From an uncultured Bacilli bacterium (GTDB lineage Bacteria; Bacillota_I; Bacilli_A; RF39; UBA660), in the NCBI GenBank assembly GCA_934096985.1, contig CAKONC010000004.1:1-64000 (forward strand): a stretch of 64,000 nucleotides of DNA, read 5' to 3'. Of the stretch, positions 44,057 through 53,011 are shown one piece after another; within the stretch, counting starts at the first letter, position 1, and each line of letters starts with the position of its first letter. The position numbers were made by a program, and so were the translations under genes. Under the pieces are notes generated by a model. That model did not search any database and was not told the DNA's origin. It saw nothing but the letters and a program-made list of their open reading frames with translations.

Positions 44057-44104
44057 ATTTTAAAAATCACTCCTAATTTAAAATATGTAATAAATTTAAA
44101 AATG

Positions 44105-45145
44105 CTAATCAAATACATAAATATTGTTATAATTAAAATTCCACTCACTATAAGAAAGAAGCTTGCTTATATTATTTTTATCTGCATAATACATTGAATC
44201 TTTTGATATAAAATAACAATCGTTATCATCACTTTTTACTACTTTTGAAACTTTCATATCTGTAATTTTTATCTTATTTACAGGAGTTACATAATATAAA
44301 TTTTCATTATCCAACTCATAATAAAAATCTTTTTTAAAAATAAAACTTACATTTCCTTTGTCAAGTTTGTTTTTACTAATTTTTTTCCAAACATTATTAT
44401 CATATATTCCATAAGAAGTATTTCGAATAAAGTTTTTAAATGGATTAATTTTATATTCTATATTTTCCTGCATATCATATAAATAAATATATTTTTTATG
44501 TTTCCCTAAAAAGTAACTGTTAAAATATACATTGGTATCAAGGCTAACATCTTTTACCTTGTTATTTGAGGTATTTAACAAATGCATTTTATTAAAATAA
44601 TATTTATTATTATAATCAGAAACCAAAATATAATTGTCAAATATAAATACTAAATCAATATTATATAAATCTTTTTCAAACAACTTAATAATTTTTTTAC
44701 CTTTCTTATTAATATTAATAAAACCTGTATAATTCCATATATAATAGTTTGCTTTATAATTATAAATATTTATGTTTTCAAATGTATCAATAACTTCACT
44801 TTCAAAACTTTCATTGTAATATATACTTTTATATTCATCATTATCTTTGTTAATATAAAAATCCTTAATATCATAAGTTTTAATTTTTATCAAACCATCT
44901 TCTTTAGTTATTTTTGATATTTGTCTATGTTTATTAAAATATTTATCTTTTACTGCATATACATATTCATCATTTTCATATTTTATCACAAAAGAATATA
45001 TTTTGTTTTTCTTATCATACTTTTCAGTAATCTCATATCCATCAACGTTATAACTATTTTTGTAATTCTTTGGTATAAAATATATTACTAAAAATAAAAT
45101 AAAAATTGTTAATAAAAAAAATATGAAAGAACTTAATCTTTTCAT
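44105..45145 (-). CDS. Membrane-anchored outer protein of unknown function
   Basis: 346 residues. One N-terminal helix (about 6-25, FIFFLLTIFILFLVIYFI) precedes a long Tyr-, Asn- and Lys-rich outer domain of beta-like repeats (YSFVIKYENDEYVYAVKDKYF and similar). No Cys-based lipid signal. The ATG overlaps the stop of the PH-like gene (ATGA), so they are translated in one operon. Confidence 0.6.
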   Translation of the reverse strand: MKRLSSFIFFLLTIFILFLVIYFIPKNYKNSYNVDGYEITEKYDKKNKIYSFVIKYENDEYVYAVKDKYFNKHRQISKITKEDGLIKIKTYDIKDFYINKDNDEYKSIYYNESFESEVIDTFENINIYNYKANYYIWNYTGFININKKGKKIIKLFEKDLYNIDLVFIFDNYILVSDYNNKYYFNKMHLLNTSNNKVKDVSLDTNVYFNSYFLGKHKKYIYLYDMQENIEYKINPFKNFIRNTSYGIYDNNVWKKISKNKLDKGNVSFIFKKDFYYELDNENLYYVTPVNKIKITDMKVSKVVKSDDNDCYFISKDSMYYADKNNISKLLSYSEWNFNYNNIYVFD

Positions 45146-45579
45146 ATGCTACGCTCTTTATATTTTTGCTTTTCTTTCATCATAAACTCAGATATTTCTG
45201 TTTCTATATCATCCAATGAACTTTTTGATAGATTTGATATAGTAATCACCTCTTTAACAGTATCTATGGTTATTTTGCCAAATAAGAGCCCTTTGTAAAT
45301 ACGCATGTCATTATATAAATCCGGAGTTATTTGAGTATATATACTACCGAAAACTACTCTTTTTTGACCTATTAAAAGTCTTTTATTAGTTAAAACTACT
45401 ACACATGTTGTAAATAAATCATACCAATCTTCATTCTTTTGACCACAAAAAACGTATAAAACTTCTTCTCCAGGGTTAATATAACCTTCTACAACATCAC
45501 AGTGTTTTTTTAAACGCCATGCAATAGTTCCAGGATATTTTTGCTTAAACTCTAAAGCCTTTTCATAAACAATACTCAT
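45142..45579 (-). CDS. PH-like (YokE-type) domain protein
   Basis: 145 residues. YINPGEEVLYVFCGQKNE, VVVLTNKRLLIGQKRVVFGSI and the closing TIDTVKEVITISN strand pair fit the bacterial PH-like fold, ending with a helix (DDIETEISEFMMKEKQK). The function of these domains is unknown. It overlaps the RDD gene by one base. Confidence 0.72.
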   Translation of the reverse strand: MSIVYEKALEFKQKYPGTIAWRLKKHCDVVEGYINPGEEVLYVFCGQKNEDWYDLFTTCVVVLTNKRLLIGQKRVVFGSIYTQITPDLYNDMRIYKGLLFGKITIDTVKEVITISNLSKSSLDDIETEISEFMMKEKQKYKERSI

Positions 45580-46211
45580 TATACTTCTCCTTTTTTTACT
45601 TCCAAAACTTTTGTATTAGAAAGTTTATCATGAATTGATTCTTTATTATAAAATAACACTACATCAACATAGCAGTAAATCATAAATATAATCGTTATAG
45701 CTAAATTTAAATAAAAATATGTAAAACCTTTAAATAAAAAAACTACAATTACTAATAAAATACTTGTTAATGGAGTATATAATACAATGCTTGTCCAAAT
45801 TGGGTAAAATAAAGTTCTTATTAACAAATTATGAAATTTAAGTTTACCTTTTTTACTGCATATTTTTAATTTGCATATTTTCTTGCCAATAGTTTGCCCA
45901 TTAAATAAAAGTGGAAATGCTGTAAAATAAGCTATTATAGTAATTATTTCAATAATTGAAGTACTAACCGAATATTTCGATAAATCATGCATTATATTAA
46001 TATATTCTTTGTTGAAAAGTTGTTTATAACTAATATTTTCACTAGTTTCTATATTCTCTGTATAATAAGCCTTAAACTTTTCACTAGTTTCTATATATTT
46101 TGAATTATAGGGATTTAAAATTTTAATTTGACTAATTAAAGTAACAAGTACTGATATTATAAGTAAATCAATTAAATATGCCGTAAATCTTTTAAAATTA
46201 ATATTTTTCAT
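45579..46211 (-). CDS. RDD-family membrane protein
   Basis: 210 residues with four or five helices. The opening FKRFTAYLIDLLIISVLV carries the R-D-D-like motif of the family (R then D), and GQTIGKKICKLKI is the second conserved loop. RDD proteins are small membrane proteins of largely unknown role, some linked to ion transport. It ends one base within the next gene. Confidence 0.82.
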   Translation of the reverse strand: MKNINFKRFTAYLIDLLIISVLVTLISQIKILNPYNSKYIETSEKFKAYYTENIETSENISYKQLFNKEYINIMHDLSKYSVSTSIIEIITIIAYFTAFPLLFNGQTIGKKICKLKICSKKGKLKFHNLLIRTLFYPIWTSIVLYTPLTSILLVIVVFLFKGFTYFYLNLAITIIFMIYCYVDVVLFYNKESIHDKLSNTKVLEVKKGEV

Positions 46212-46229
46212 ATTGCTCCTTTATAAAAA

Positions 46230-46250
46230 AGAAACTATTACCTAGTTTCT
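46230..46250 (-). terminator. Terminator between htrA and the RDD operon
   Basis: AGAAACTA and TAGTTTCT form an 8-bp stem with a 5-base loop, followed on the minus strand by T6AT. It overlaps the end of the HtrA gene. Confidence 0.75.
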
Positions 46251-47346
46251 AATATGTTTTTGAATTAGATCCCAAAGTAACGTTTGCTTTAAGAGTTTTG
46301 CCATCTCTAATGTATGTAATAGTAACCTTATCACCTACACCATAATTATACAAATAATATCTTAAATATGCAACACTAGTTACTTCATCATCATTAAGTT
46401 TAACGATTATATCTTTGCTTTGAAGTCCAGCTTTTGCTGCTGGGGAACCTTTTTCTACATCAACAACAATTACTCCTTTAGTAATATTGTTTTCTTTAAT
46501 TAAATTATAATATTGTGGATAATTATCTGCAACATTAACCATTGATATTCCTAAATAAGGTTGAGTAATTTTTTCTCCACTTATTAATTTTTCAGCATAA
46601 GATATTGCTGTTTCAATAGGAATTGCAAAGCCCATACCCTCAACTGATTCTGCTACAAGTTTTAGTGAAGTAATTCCAACAACTTCACCATTAGCATTAC
46701 AAAGCGGTCCACCACTATTACCAGAGTTTATTGCTGCATCTGTTTGCAAAACCTTCATTACATAATCTCCACTATTAGAAAGGTTTACTTCAACCATTCT
46801 ATCTTTTCCAGAAATAATTCCCCTTGTAACAGTCCAAGAATAAACACTATCAAGTGGCGCTCCTACCGCAAAGGAAGTATCTCCAACTCTTAATGAATCA
46901 CTATTACCAATTTGTGCCACAGAAATAATCTCTTTTTTATTTACTTTTAAAACTGCAATGTCAGACAATGTATCAGCTCCAACTATTTCAGTTTTTTTAA
47001 TCTTTCCATCAGTAAATGTAACATTTACTTCATCACCACTTTCAATAACGTGATTATTTGTTAAAATATACGCATTATCTTTTTCAGTTTTGTAAACAAA
47101 ACCAGTACCACTTGCAATCATCGTGCCATTTTGATATGTAGCTACAATAACTACTGAATCATATACTTTTTCAACAGCATCAGCAATACCAGTATCTGTT
47201 ATCGTAACATTTTTTTCAAGTTTTGTAACACTTGAATTTATTATTGTAGGATATTTATACATTATTCCATACATAATTAAACATCCCACAAAAAACATAA
47301 TTATGCAAAGTATAATACTTTTATTTTTGCTTTCTTTTTGAATCAT
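46249..47346 (-). CDS. htrA: HtrA/DegP-type serine protease with PDZ domain
   Basis: 365 residues. One N-terminal helix (about 11-30) anchors it outside the membrane. The trypsin-like domain has H99 (NNHVIES), D129 (SDIAVL) and S211 (GNSGGPL), all present. A PDZ domain follows from about 265 (PYLGISM...GSPAAKAGLQSKDIIVKLNDDEV). HtrA degrades misfolded exported proteins. Its ATG is 3 bases past the Abi_2-like stop. Confidence 0.93.
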   Translation of the reverse strand: MIQKESKNKSIILCIIMFFVGCLIMYGIMYKYPTIINSSVTKLEKNVTITDTGIADAVEKVYDSVVIVATYQNGTMIASGTGFVYKTEKDNAYILTNNHVIESGDEVNVTFTDGKIKKTEIVGADTLSDIAVLKVNKKEIISVAQIGNSDSLRVGDTSFAVGAPLDSVYSWTVTRGIISGKDRMVEVNLSNSGDYVMKVLQTDAAINSGNSGGPLCNANGEVVGITSLKLVAESVEGMGFAIPIETAISYAEKLISGEKITQPYLGISMVNVADNYPQYYNLIKENNITKGVIVVDVEKGSPAAKAGLQSKDIIVKLNDDEVTSVAYLRYYLYNYGVGDKVTITYIRDGKTLKANVTLGSNSKTY

Positions 47347-47348
47347 TA

Positions 47349-48278
47349 TTAATCCATCCTTTCAATTTCTTTATAGTTTACTGGAAATCCCATAGCGTCT
47401 AATACTTTATCAACATCTATAGAGTGAAGTTTACCAGAAAGTCTATCTAATTCATATTCAATCTCTTTAATACACAAATTAAAATCATCCCTATTTAGTA
47501 TTCTTTTTAAAATAATAATTAATGCAAATAAATCATTTTTTCCGTAAATATATTCACCATCCATTTTAGGTATGTTTAATAATTTATGATAAATAGTATT
47601 TCCTATAACTATTTGTGTTTTATTGTTATAGCAAATATCTTCGTGAGCACATAAATTACGGTAATTAGCAAGTATAGGTAAATAACTTTGAAAACTATCT
47701 ATATCAATTTTAAAAATATCTGCAATTTCTTTTTTATCTTCATTTTGAAGTATTGTATATAGTTCCCCAACAATACCAAATGATAATACTTTTACAACAA
47801 CCCATAATGGTATATAACCATAATTATCAATAAAATGGCTTGTAGCAGAATGTTGTTTACCATTAATGCTTATCTGTCTTTTCATTTTATGAATAAGATC
47901 ATTTATTTGTCTGTTTCTAGAACTATCATGAACAAAGTTGTTTTTATTTAAGTAATTCTTCTCTTTGTACCCATGATTTTTACTCATTACATAAGCCATT
48001 ATACTTTTTAGATTATTTTCAAAGACTAAAATGTTTTTAAATAGAATATTCCTAAGTTGCCTATCAAATAAAAACATTGCATATATTTCCTCAAAAGAAG
48101 TTTCTGAATTAAATCTTCTATCAGATAAAGACTTAACAAATAAAAAACGATAACCAGTTAAAAAAAAGTAGTTTTCTCTAAGAAGTATAGTTTTAGCATA
48201 TTCTATATCATTTATAACTAAACCTTTTTCTTTTAAAATTTCAACTTGTTCATCTAAAGTTTTAAATGTTTTCTCCAC
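47349..48278 (-). CDS. Abi_2 (AbiD/AbiF)-family protein
   Basis: 309 residues from GTG 48278, which has AAGGTGAT 4 bases upstream (a GTG at 48287 would lie inside that site). TFKTLDEQVEILKEKG, ENYFFLTGYRFLF, FDRQLRNILFKNILVFENNLKSIMAYVMS, PLWVVVKVLSFGIVGELY and YRNLCAHED match Abi_2. The last holds an R-x4-H motif (RNLCAH), a HEPN-type RNase signature. Family members abort phage infection. It is close upstream of htrA, an unexpected partner. Confidence 0.88.
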   Translation of the reverse strand: MEKTFKTLDEQVEILKEKGLVINDIEYAKTILLRENYFFLTGYRFLFVKSLSDRRFNSETSFEEIYAMFLFDRQLRNILFKNILVFENNLKSIMAYVMSKNHGYKEKNYLNKNNFVHDSSRNRQINDLIHKMKRQISINGKQHSATSHFIDNYGYIPLWVVVKVLSFGIVGELYTILQNEDKKEIADIFKIDIDSFQSYLPILANYRNLCAHEDICYNNKTQIVIGNTIYHKLLNIPKMDGEYIYGKNDLFALIIILKRILNRDDFNLCIKEIEYELDRLSGKLHSIDVDKVLDAMGFPVNYKEIERMD

Positions 48279-48340
48279 TGCTATCACCTTTTTATTATAT
48301 AAATAATTATAACATAAATATAATTATTTACCACCATTAT

Positions 48341-48991
48341 TTAAGAAAAATATTTTACGATTCCATTTGCAACAATTTTAGCAAATTTTTGTTGATAACT
48401 TGTTGATATAAGTTTATTTCTTTCTTCCTCATTTGATAAAAAACCACATTCAATTAGTACACCAGAAATTTTTAGTTTCGAATACATATAAGTTTCTTTA
48501 GGAATAAGTTTTACTTTTCTTGAGGTATTTAAATTATCATTTAACTCTTTTTGAATGATATTTGCTAGATAAATATTTTTTCCATTATAAAATACTTGAG
48601 GTCCATAATATTTAGTATTATTTAGATAATTTAAATGTATCGATACATAAATATCCGCATTGCTATTATTAATAAAATTTATTCGATTGTCAAAGTCACT
48701 TTTCTTTCTATAAATTGCATTAGGACTAGATAAATCATAGTCTCCACTTCTTGTCAGTTGAACGCTAGCTCCCATTTTTTCTAGTTCATCTTTTAAATAT
48801 AGACTTATTTTTAAATTTATATCTTTTTCATAAATATCATTGTATATTGTTCCAGGATCTAAATTACCATGGCCTGGATCAATTACTATACTTTTACCTA
48901 AAAGATATAATTCATCTTTACTATTCACCGAACAAATAAATATTGTAAAAAAAGAAAATGTTAAAATAATATAATACTGATATTTTTTCAT
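48341..48991 (-). CDS. cwlD: N-acetylmuramoyl-L-alanine amidase, CwlD-like
   Basis: 216 residues. Signal peptide or anchor to about 22, then VIDPGHGNLDPG (Zn His), DIYEKDINL (Glu), IYVSIHLNYL (second His) and VLIECGFLSN (catalytic Glu): a complete Amidase_3. In spore formers CwlD makes muramic-lactam; here the role may be vegetative wall turnover. No LysM is attached, unlike the split amidase at 21649/34764. Confidence 0.85.
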   Translation of the reverse strand: MKKYQYYIILTFSFFTIFICSVNSKDELYLLGKSIVIDPGHGNLDPGTIYNDIYEKDINLKISLYLKDELEKMGASVQLTRSGDYDLSSPNAIYRKKSDFDNRINFINNSNADIYVSIHLNYLNNTKYYGPQVFYNGKNIYLANIIQKELNDNLNTSRKVKLIPKETYMYSKLKISGVLIECGFLSNEEERNKLISTSYQQKFAKIVANGIVKYFS

Positions 48992-49039
48992 ACTAAATTA
49001 TATTTAACATTTTCAATTTAAAAACTTAATTATTCATAA

Positions 49040-49135
49040 TTATTTCTGACTTTTAGTTTTTTTTAAAATCTTTCTAATAAATTTACTAATTTTGTAGTTT
49101 TCCTCTTTAATATTTTTTTCTTTTTTAGTTAACAT
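49040..49135 (-). CDS. Small basic protein, 31 residues
   Basis: ATG at 49135 with AAGGAGATAG just upstream, one base past the stop of the large gene before it. The 31-residue product has 12 Lys/Arg (MLTKKEKNIKEENYK...). Perfect ribosome-site placement supports translation. Function unknown. Confidence 0.5.
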   Translation of the reverse strand: MLTKKEKNIKEENYKISKFIRKILKKTKSQK

Positions 49136-49136
49136 T

Positions 49137-51284
49137 CTATCTCCTTATTGGTAATGAAATTTGTGAAACGCTTTCTATAGAAAGTTTTTCATTAGCTAAT
49201 TTTTTTACTTTTTCTAAAGCAAAATCAAATGCAATACTGCTTTCCTGCCCATTATGTCTATAATCTTCATTGATAAAGTATTTTTGTTTTTCTTTTAAAA
49301 TACTGTTATAAAGTGTATTTAAGATTTTCATTCTTAATTTTTCATCGTTGATAGACATTATTACCTGTTCTATTTGGTTAAGTATTCCCGTCATTATTTC
49401 TGAAGAGAAATATGTATCTCTAATAACTCTATGCTTATCATGATTTCCTGCTCTATTATTTTCAAATTCACATATTATTTCTGAAATCAGTTTTGGATTT
49501 AAAGTTCTAGCAAATTCACTTAGCAATGCATTTATATGACTAATTGAATTTTTTGCACATCTTTCACGATTGATTTTTACTATTGGTATATTAAAATCCT
49601 TTGCCGCTTTGATTGATTCTTTTAATTGTTGCATTTGAGTTTCCTTTTGCTTTTGTAAATATTCTAACATACCTAAATCACCACTGTATTTTTGCATATA
49701 AAAATCAATATCTTCATACTCTTCGACATAAACTATATAATCTGGATTTTTTTTATAGAATAAAGGATTGCTAGATAAATCTCTTCTTTCATATACAAGT
49801 TCATTATAATCTCCTCTTGTATTATCTAGCATTATTTGAGGACTAGTAAATTCAATTCCATAGCCAACTCTTCCAATAGTATTCAAAGTTTGTCCATGAA
49901 TGTTTCTATTATTTCCGTTATATTCTTCCTCGGCGATGTTAAATCTTTTACTTAATGGAGTTGAATTTATATCTTTTGTTGAACTTAATAAAAGCATATT
50001 TTCATCCATTGTAGAAAAACCAAATATAACATTTTTTACATTAGCCATAGAAAGATTATCATTTCCAATTAAACTACAGCAATTACCATGTGATCTTATT
50101 GTAGGGCTATTCCAATATTCTCTATAATTTTCTTGATTTCCAAAATTTGACTGATAAGCTCCTATAGCAGTTACTATCATCTTAAAATCAGTGCCAGCAT
50201 CATAAATTCTTACACCATCAACGATTATTGGTTTTCCATTACATTTATATACTGAATCATTGAGCGCTAATGCAAACTCTCTTCTTAAGAAATTTTCAAA
50301 AACAGAAAGTCTCATAAAATTTGGTTTAGGACTCATACCTTGAGAAAATTCTTTATACGCTTCTAACAAAATAGAAGCATCTTGTTCGTTAATTATTTCC
50401 ATAATAGCATTATACATCTCAAATAAATCTTCATTTTCAGAAGTTTGTTTAAGACTACTTAAATCGTATCTACTACAAATAGATTTAGCACTTATTAAAT
50501 CAATTCCAAATGCTTTAAGTAAAAATGCACTTTTTATAACATTAATGTCCATATTAGATTTTGTTTCTTGCTTATTAATAATTGAATCAATAGTTTGATA
50601 AAATACACCATCAGGTTTTGTGAAATCACTTAAATCTTGAGATGACGTTACGTTCCATGCAATATTTGATGTATATAGATATAATAAATTATCTAATTGC
50701 TCTGGTAATAAAGATTTGCCATGCATTATATCAACAATTAATGACTCAATAAGTTCATCATATCTATAGTATTGATTTTGCCAACATGTATATGGAGTAA
50801 TTACTCCCATTTTGTTTGCTATTGCCGCAAGTTGTGGAATTTTATAAGAGATACTTTGACCAAGTCTTTCATATAATGCTTTAAATATGTATAACTCTTC
50901 CTCCGTTAAAGAAAGTATTTTTTCTTGAATATCTCTATTTGCTACAATCATATCTAAAGAATCACTTAAAAAATCATATTTCGAAGATAATATTCTTACA
51001 TCAATTGTTTCTGTTAATTCTGAATTATTTGTTAAAAGTTTGTTAAATTTAGCTCTTTCTTTATCAGACAATTGGACTAGTCGAAATAACTTATTTACCT
51101 CATCAAAGTTATTTGCCCATTGTGCAAAAATTATTTTATCAAATATATTTGGAATTCTTTCTAAATATTTATCTATATTTTTGTATACTCTAATTTGAAT
51201 ACCATAGTATTCTTCAACAACATATTCATCACTATAAATAGCTTCTTTTTTTAGTTTATTTAATAGTTCTTGATCAATATCCAA
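49137..51284 (-). CDS. Large protein of unknown function, similar in plan to the gene at 16343
   Basis: 715 residues, no signal or membrane segments. The first 350 residues are helical. The C-terminal part has SHGNCCSLIGN, VIFGFSTMDENMLLL, DYNELVYERRDL, NPDYIVYVEEYEDI and FNIPIVKINRERC, which parallels the end of the protein at 16343-18475. Start is TTG with AGGAGG 6 bases upstream. I do not recognise the family. It is followed within one base by a 31-residue gene. Confidence 0.7.
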   Translation of the reverse strand: MDIDQELLNKLKKEAIYSDEYVVEEYYGIQIRVYKNIDKYLERIPNIFDKIIFAQWANNFDEVNKLFRLVQLSDKERAKFNKLLTNNSELTETIDVRILSSKYDFLSDSLDMIVANRDIQEKILSLTEEELYIFKALYERLGQSISYKIPQLAAIANKMGVITPYTCWQNQYYRYDELIESLIVDIMHGKSLLPEQLDNLLYLYTSNIAWNVTSSQDLSDFTKPDGVFYQTIDSIINKQETKSNMDINVIKSAFLLKAFGIDLISAKSICSRYDLSSLKQTSENEDLFEMYNAIMEIINEQDASILLEAYKEFSQGMSPKPNFMRLSVFENFLRREFALALNDSVYKCNGKPIIVDGVRIYDAGTDFKMIVTAIGAYQSNFGNQENYREYWNSPTIRSHGNCCSLIGNDNLSMANVKNVIFGFSTMDENMLLLSSTKDINSTPLSKRFNIAEEEYNGNNRNIHGQTLNTIGRVGYGIEFTSPQIMLDNTRGDYNELVYERRDLSSNPLFYKKNPDYIVYVEEYEDIDFYMQKYSGDLGMLEYLQKQKETQMQQLKESIKAAKDFNIPIVKINRERCAKNSISHINALLSEFARTLNPKLISEIICEFENNRAGNHDKHRVIRDTYFSSEIMTGILNQIEQVIMSINDEKLRMKILNTLYNSILKEKQKYFINEDYRHNGQESSIAFDFALEKVKKLANEKLSIESVSQISLPIRR

Positions 51285-51303
51285 AATTACCTCCTATAAA
51301 AAA

Positions 51304-51319
51304 AGTGAAATAATTCACT
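51304..51319 (-). terminator. Terminator after the thioredoxin-like gene
   Basis: AGTGAA and TTCACT form a 6-bp stem with a 4-base loop, followed on the minus strand by T7. It lies between the thioredoxin-like gene and the large unknown gene. Confidence 0.7.
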
Positions 51320-51920
51320 ATTTATTACAATCAGATGTACAAACATTTAAACTAGTATCATCAAACATTTTGCTTAGTTTATTTTTTAACCCATCTAAAT
51401 CTTCATTTTTCCAATATTCATCAGGTGAATCATAACCCTTTGTATCTTTAGACGTTTCATCATCAAAGCCCACTATTTTGCCATCTTTTACTGCTATAAC
51501 GGTAGGAACATATACTCTTTTATTTCCCTCATCATCATAGCTAAGATAATCACTTAAAATATTTACAATTTCTTTGTAATCACCTGTATTATTTTTTCTA
51601 TCATTTAAAATATTTAAATAATATATTTTTTCAGCACCATTTTTAATAGCAACTTCATTTAAATAAGTAACATATTTTTTGCACCAAGGACACTCAGGAA
51701 AGCCTAAATAAACCACACCGGTTCCATGTTTTAAAATATTAATTATCTCTTCAGAAGTTTTGTAAACAAAAACGTTATCACTAGTTACAGTTTCATATTC
51801 TTCAGAGAATTTAACATTATCTTTAATAATTTTGTCTTTTTTTAAGCATAAAAAATAAACACCTATAAAAGCAAAAGCTAGAATTATTATTCCCACTATA
51901 ATATATTTTTTCTTATTCAT
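51318..51920 (-). CDS. Membrane-anchored thioredoxin-like protein
   Basis: 200 residues. An N-terminal helix (6-24) precedes a thioredoxin-type domain with VVYLGFPECPWCKKYVTYL; the CPWC pair is the active site, and VPTVIAVKDGKIVGF follows with the cis-Pro position. It is likely anchored outside, forming or reducing disulfides. A short CTSDC pair ends the protein. This is a plausible partner for the Cys-rich ectodomain proteins, but the two loci are far apart. Confidence 0.75.
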   Translation of the reverse strand: MNKKKYIIVGIIILAFAFIGVYFLCLKKDKIIKDNVKFSEEYETVTSDNVFVYKTSEEIINILKHGTGVVYLGFPECPWCKKYVTYLNEVAIKNGAEKIYYLNILNDRKNNTGDYKEIVNILSDYLSYDDEGNKRVYVPTVIAVKDGKIVGFDDETSKDTKGYDSPDEYWKNEDLDGLKNKLSKMFDDTSLNVCTSDCNK

Positions 51921-51986
51921 TTACTATCACATCCATATCTATAATAAAATAAATTTCAAATATTTTCAATAAAAAGTCATAAAAAG

Positions 51987-52004
51987 ACCTCGAATTAACG
52001 AGGT
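51987..52004 (-). terminator. Terminator after rpsI
   Basis: ACCTCG and CGAGGT form a 6-bp stem with a 6-base loop, followed on the minus strand by CT5, just past the rpsI stop. Confidence 0.8.
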
Positions 52005-52017
52005 TAGAAAATATTTT

Positions 52018-52437
52018 TTAACGTTTAGAAAATTGTGGTGCTCTACGAGCTTTTTTAAGACCATATTTCTTTCTTTCTTTAACACGAGGGTCTCTTGTAA
52101 TAAATCCAGCATTTTTTAAAATATGTCTATAACTATCATCACTAGATTGATCAGTATTAGCATCAAATAATAATAATGCCCTAGTAATACCTAAACGGAT
52201 TGCACCAGTTTGTCCTGAAAATCCGCCACCACTAACTTTAATATCAATATCAAAACGATTTAAATTATTGGTTAATACTAATGGTTGAGTTAAATCCATA
52301 ACTAAAGTTTCATAAGGCATATAGTCATGAACATCAACACCATTAACAGTTATATTACCAGTTCCACCTGTTAAAGTAACTTTTGCAACACTACTTTTTC
52401 TTCTTCCAGTAGCAGACCAAGTTTGTTTCTTTGCCAT
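52018..52437 (-). CDS. rpsI: 30S ribosomal protein S9
   Basis: 139 residues. Ends in the S9 tail GLKKARRAPQFSKR, and GRRKSSVAKV is at the N-terminus. It is part of the small-subunit head near the P site. ATG with a strong AGGAGG. It lies 12 bases after rplM, the usual operon partner. Confidence 0.97.
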   Translation of the reverse strand: MAKKQTWSATGRRKSSVAKVTLTGGTGNITVNGVDVHDYMPYETLVMDLTQPLVLTNNLNRFDIDIKVSGGGFSGQTGAIRLGITRALLLFDANTDQSSDDSYRHILKNAGFITRDPRVKERKKYGLKKARRAPQFSKR

Positions 52438-52449
52438 TATATCCTCCTA

Positions 52450-52878
52450 TTATATTTCCATTTCGATTGGTTTTTGAGCAGCATGTTTATGATCTGCATC
52501 AGCATACACAAACAACTTTTTACCCATTTTACGACCAAGTCTATTATGAGGAAGCATGCCTTTAACAGCTCTTTCCATCATTTCTTCAGGATAATTTTCA
52601 ATCATAACTTTAGCAGTTCTTTCTCTTAATCCTCCTGGGTAACCTGAATGGTTATAATATTTTTTGTCAGTTAACTTATTTCCTGTTAAATTAACTTTGT
52701 TAGCATTAACAATGATAACATAATCTCCACAATCAACATATGGTGTGTATGTTACTTTATGTTTACCTCTAAGAATGTGAGCAGCTTTAGTGGCAACTCT
52801 ACCTAAATTCTTACCTTCAGCATCAATAACATACCATTTTCTTTCAATATTTTCTTTTGTTTGTAAAAATGATTTCAT
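52450..52878 (-). CDS. rplM: 50S ribosomal protein L13
   Basis: 142 residues with YVDCGDYVIIVNA and KKYYNHSGYPGGLR, the L13 signatures. It is the first gene of the rplM-rpsI operon, with a promoter and a possible L13 leader upstream. Confidence 0.97.
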   Translation of the reverse strand: MKSFLQTKENIERKWYVIDAEGKNLGRVATKAAHILRGKHKVTYTPYVDCGDYVIIVNANKVNLTGNKLTDKKYYNHSGYPGGLRERTAKVMIENYPEEMMERAVKGMLPHNRLGRKMGKKLFVYADADHKHAAQKPIEMEI

Positions 52879-52892
52879 AATATTTTCCCTTC

Positions 52893-52950
52893 ATTATTCC
52901 ATCGTTTTAATCTTCCCAAAATCAAAACAACTTCATAAACAAATGTACCG
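52893..52950 (-). promoter_or_regulatory. Possible L13 leader RNA
   Basis: Between the -10 and the rplM ATG, the transcript has a GTTTTGAT...ATTAAAAC pairing with a GGGAAG loop, similar to the L13 leader of Firmicutes that lets L13 control its own operon. The fold was assessed by eye only. Confidence 0.4.
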
Positions 52951-52956
52951 ATTATG

Positions 52957-52985
52957 ATTATATGAAAAAATATCAAAAAAGTCAA
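52957..52985 (-). promoter_or_regulatory. Promoter of rplM-rpsI
   Basis: On the minus strand TTGACT, a 17-base spacer and TATAAT, 79 bases before the ATG. Near-consensus for sigma-A. Confidence 0.85.
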
Positions 52986-53011
52986 GAAAAATAGGCACTT
53001 TAATAAAAAAA

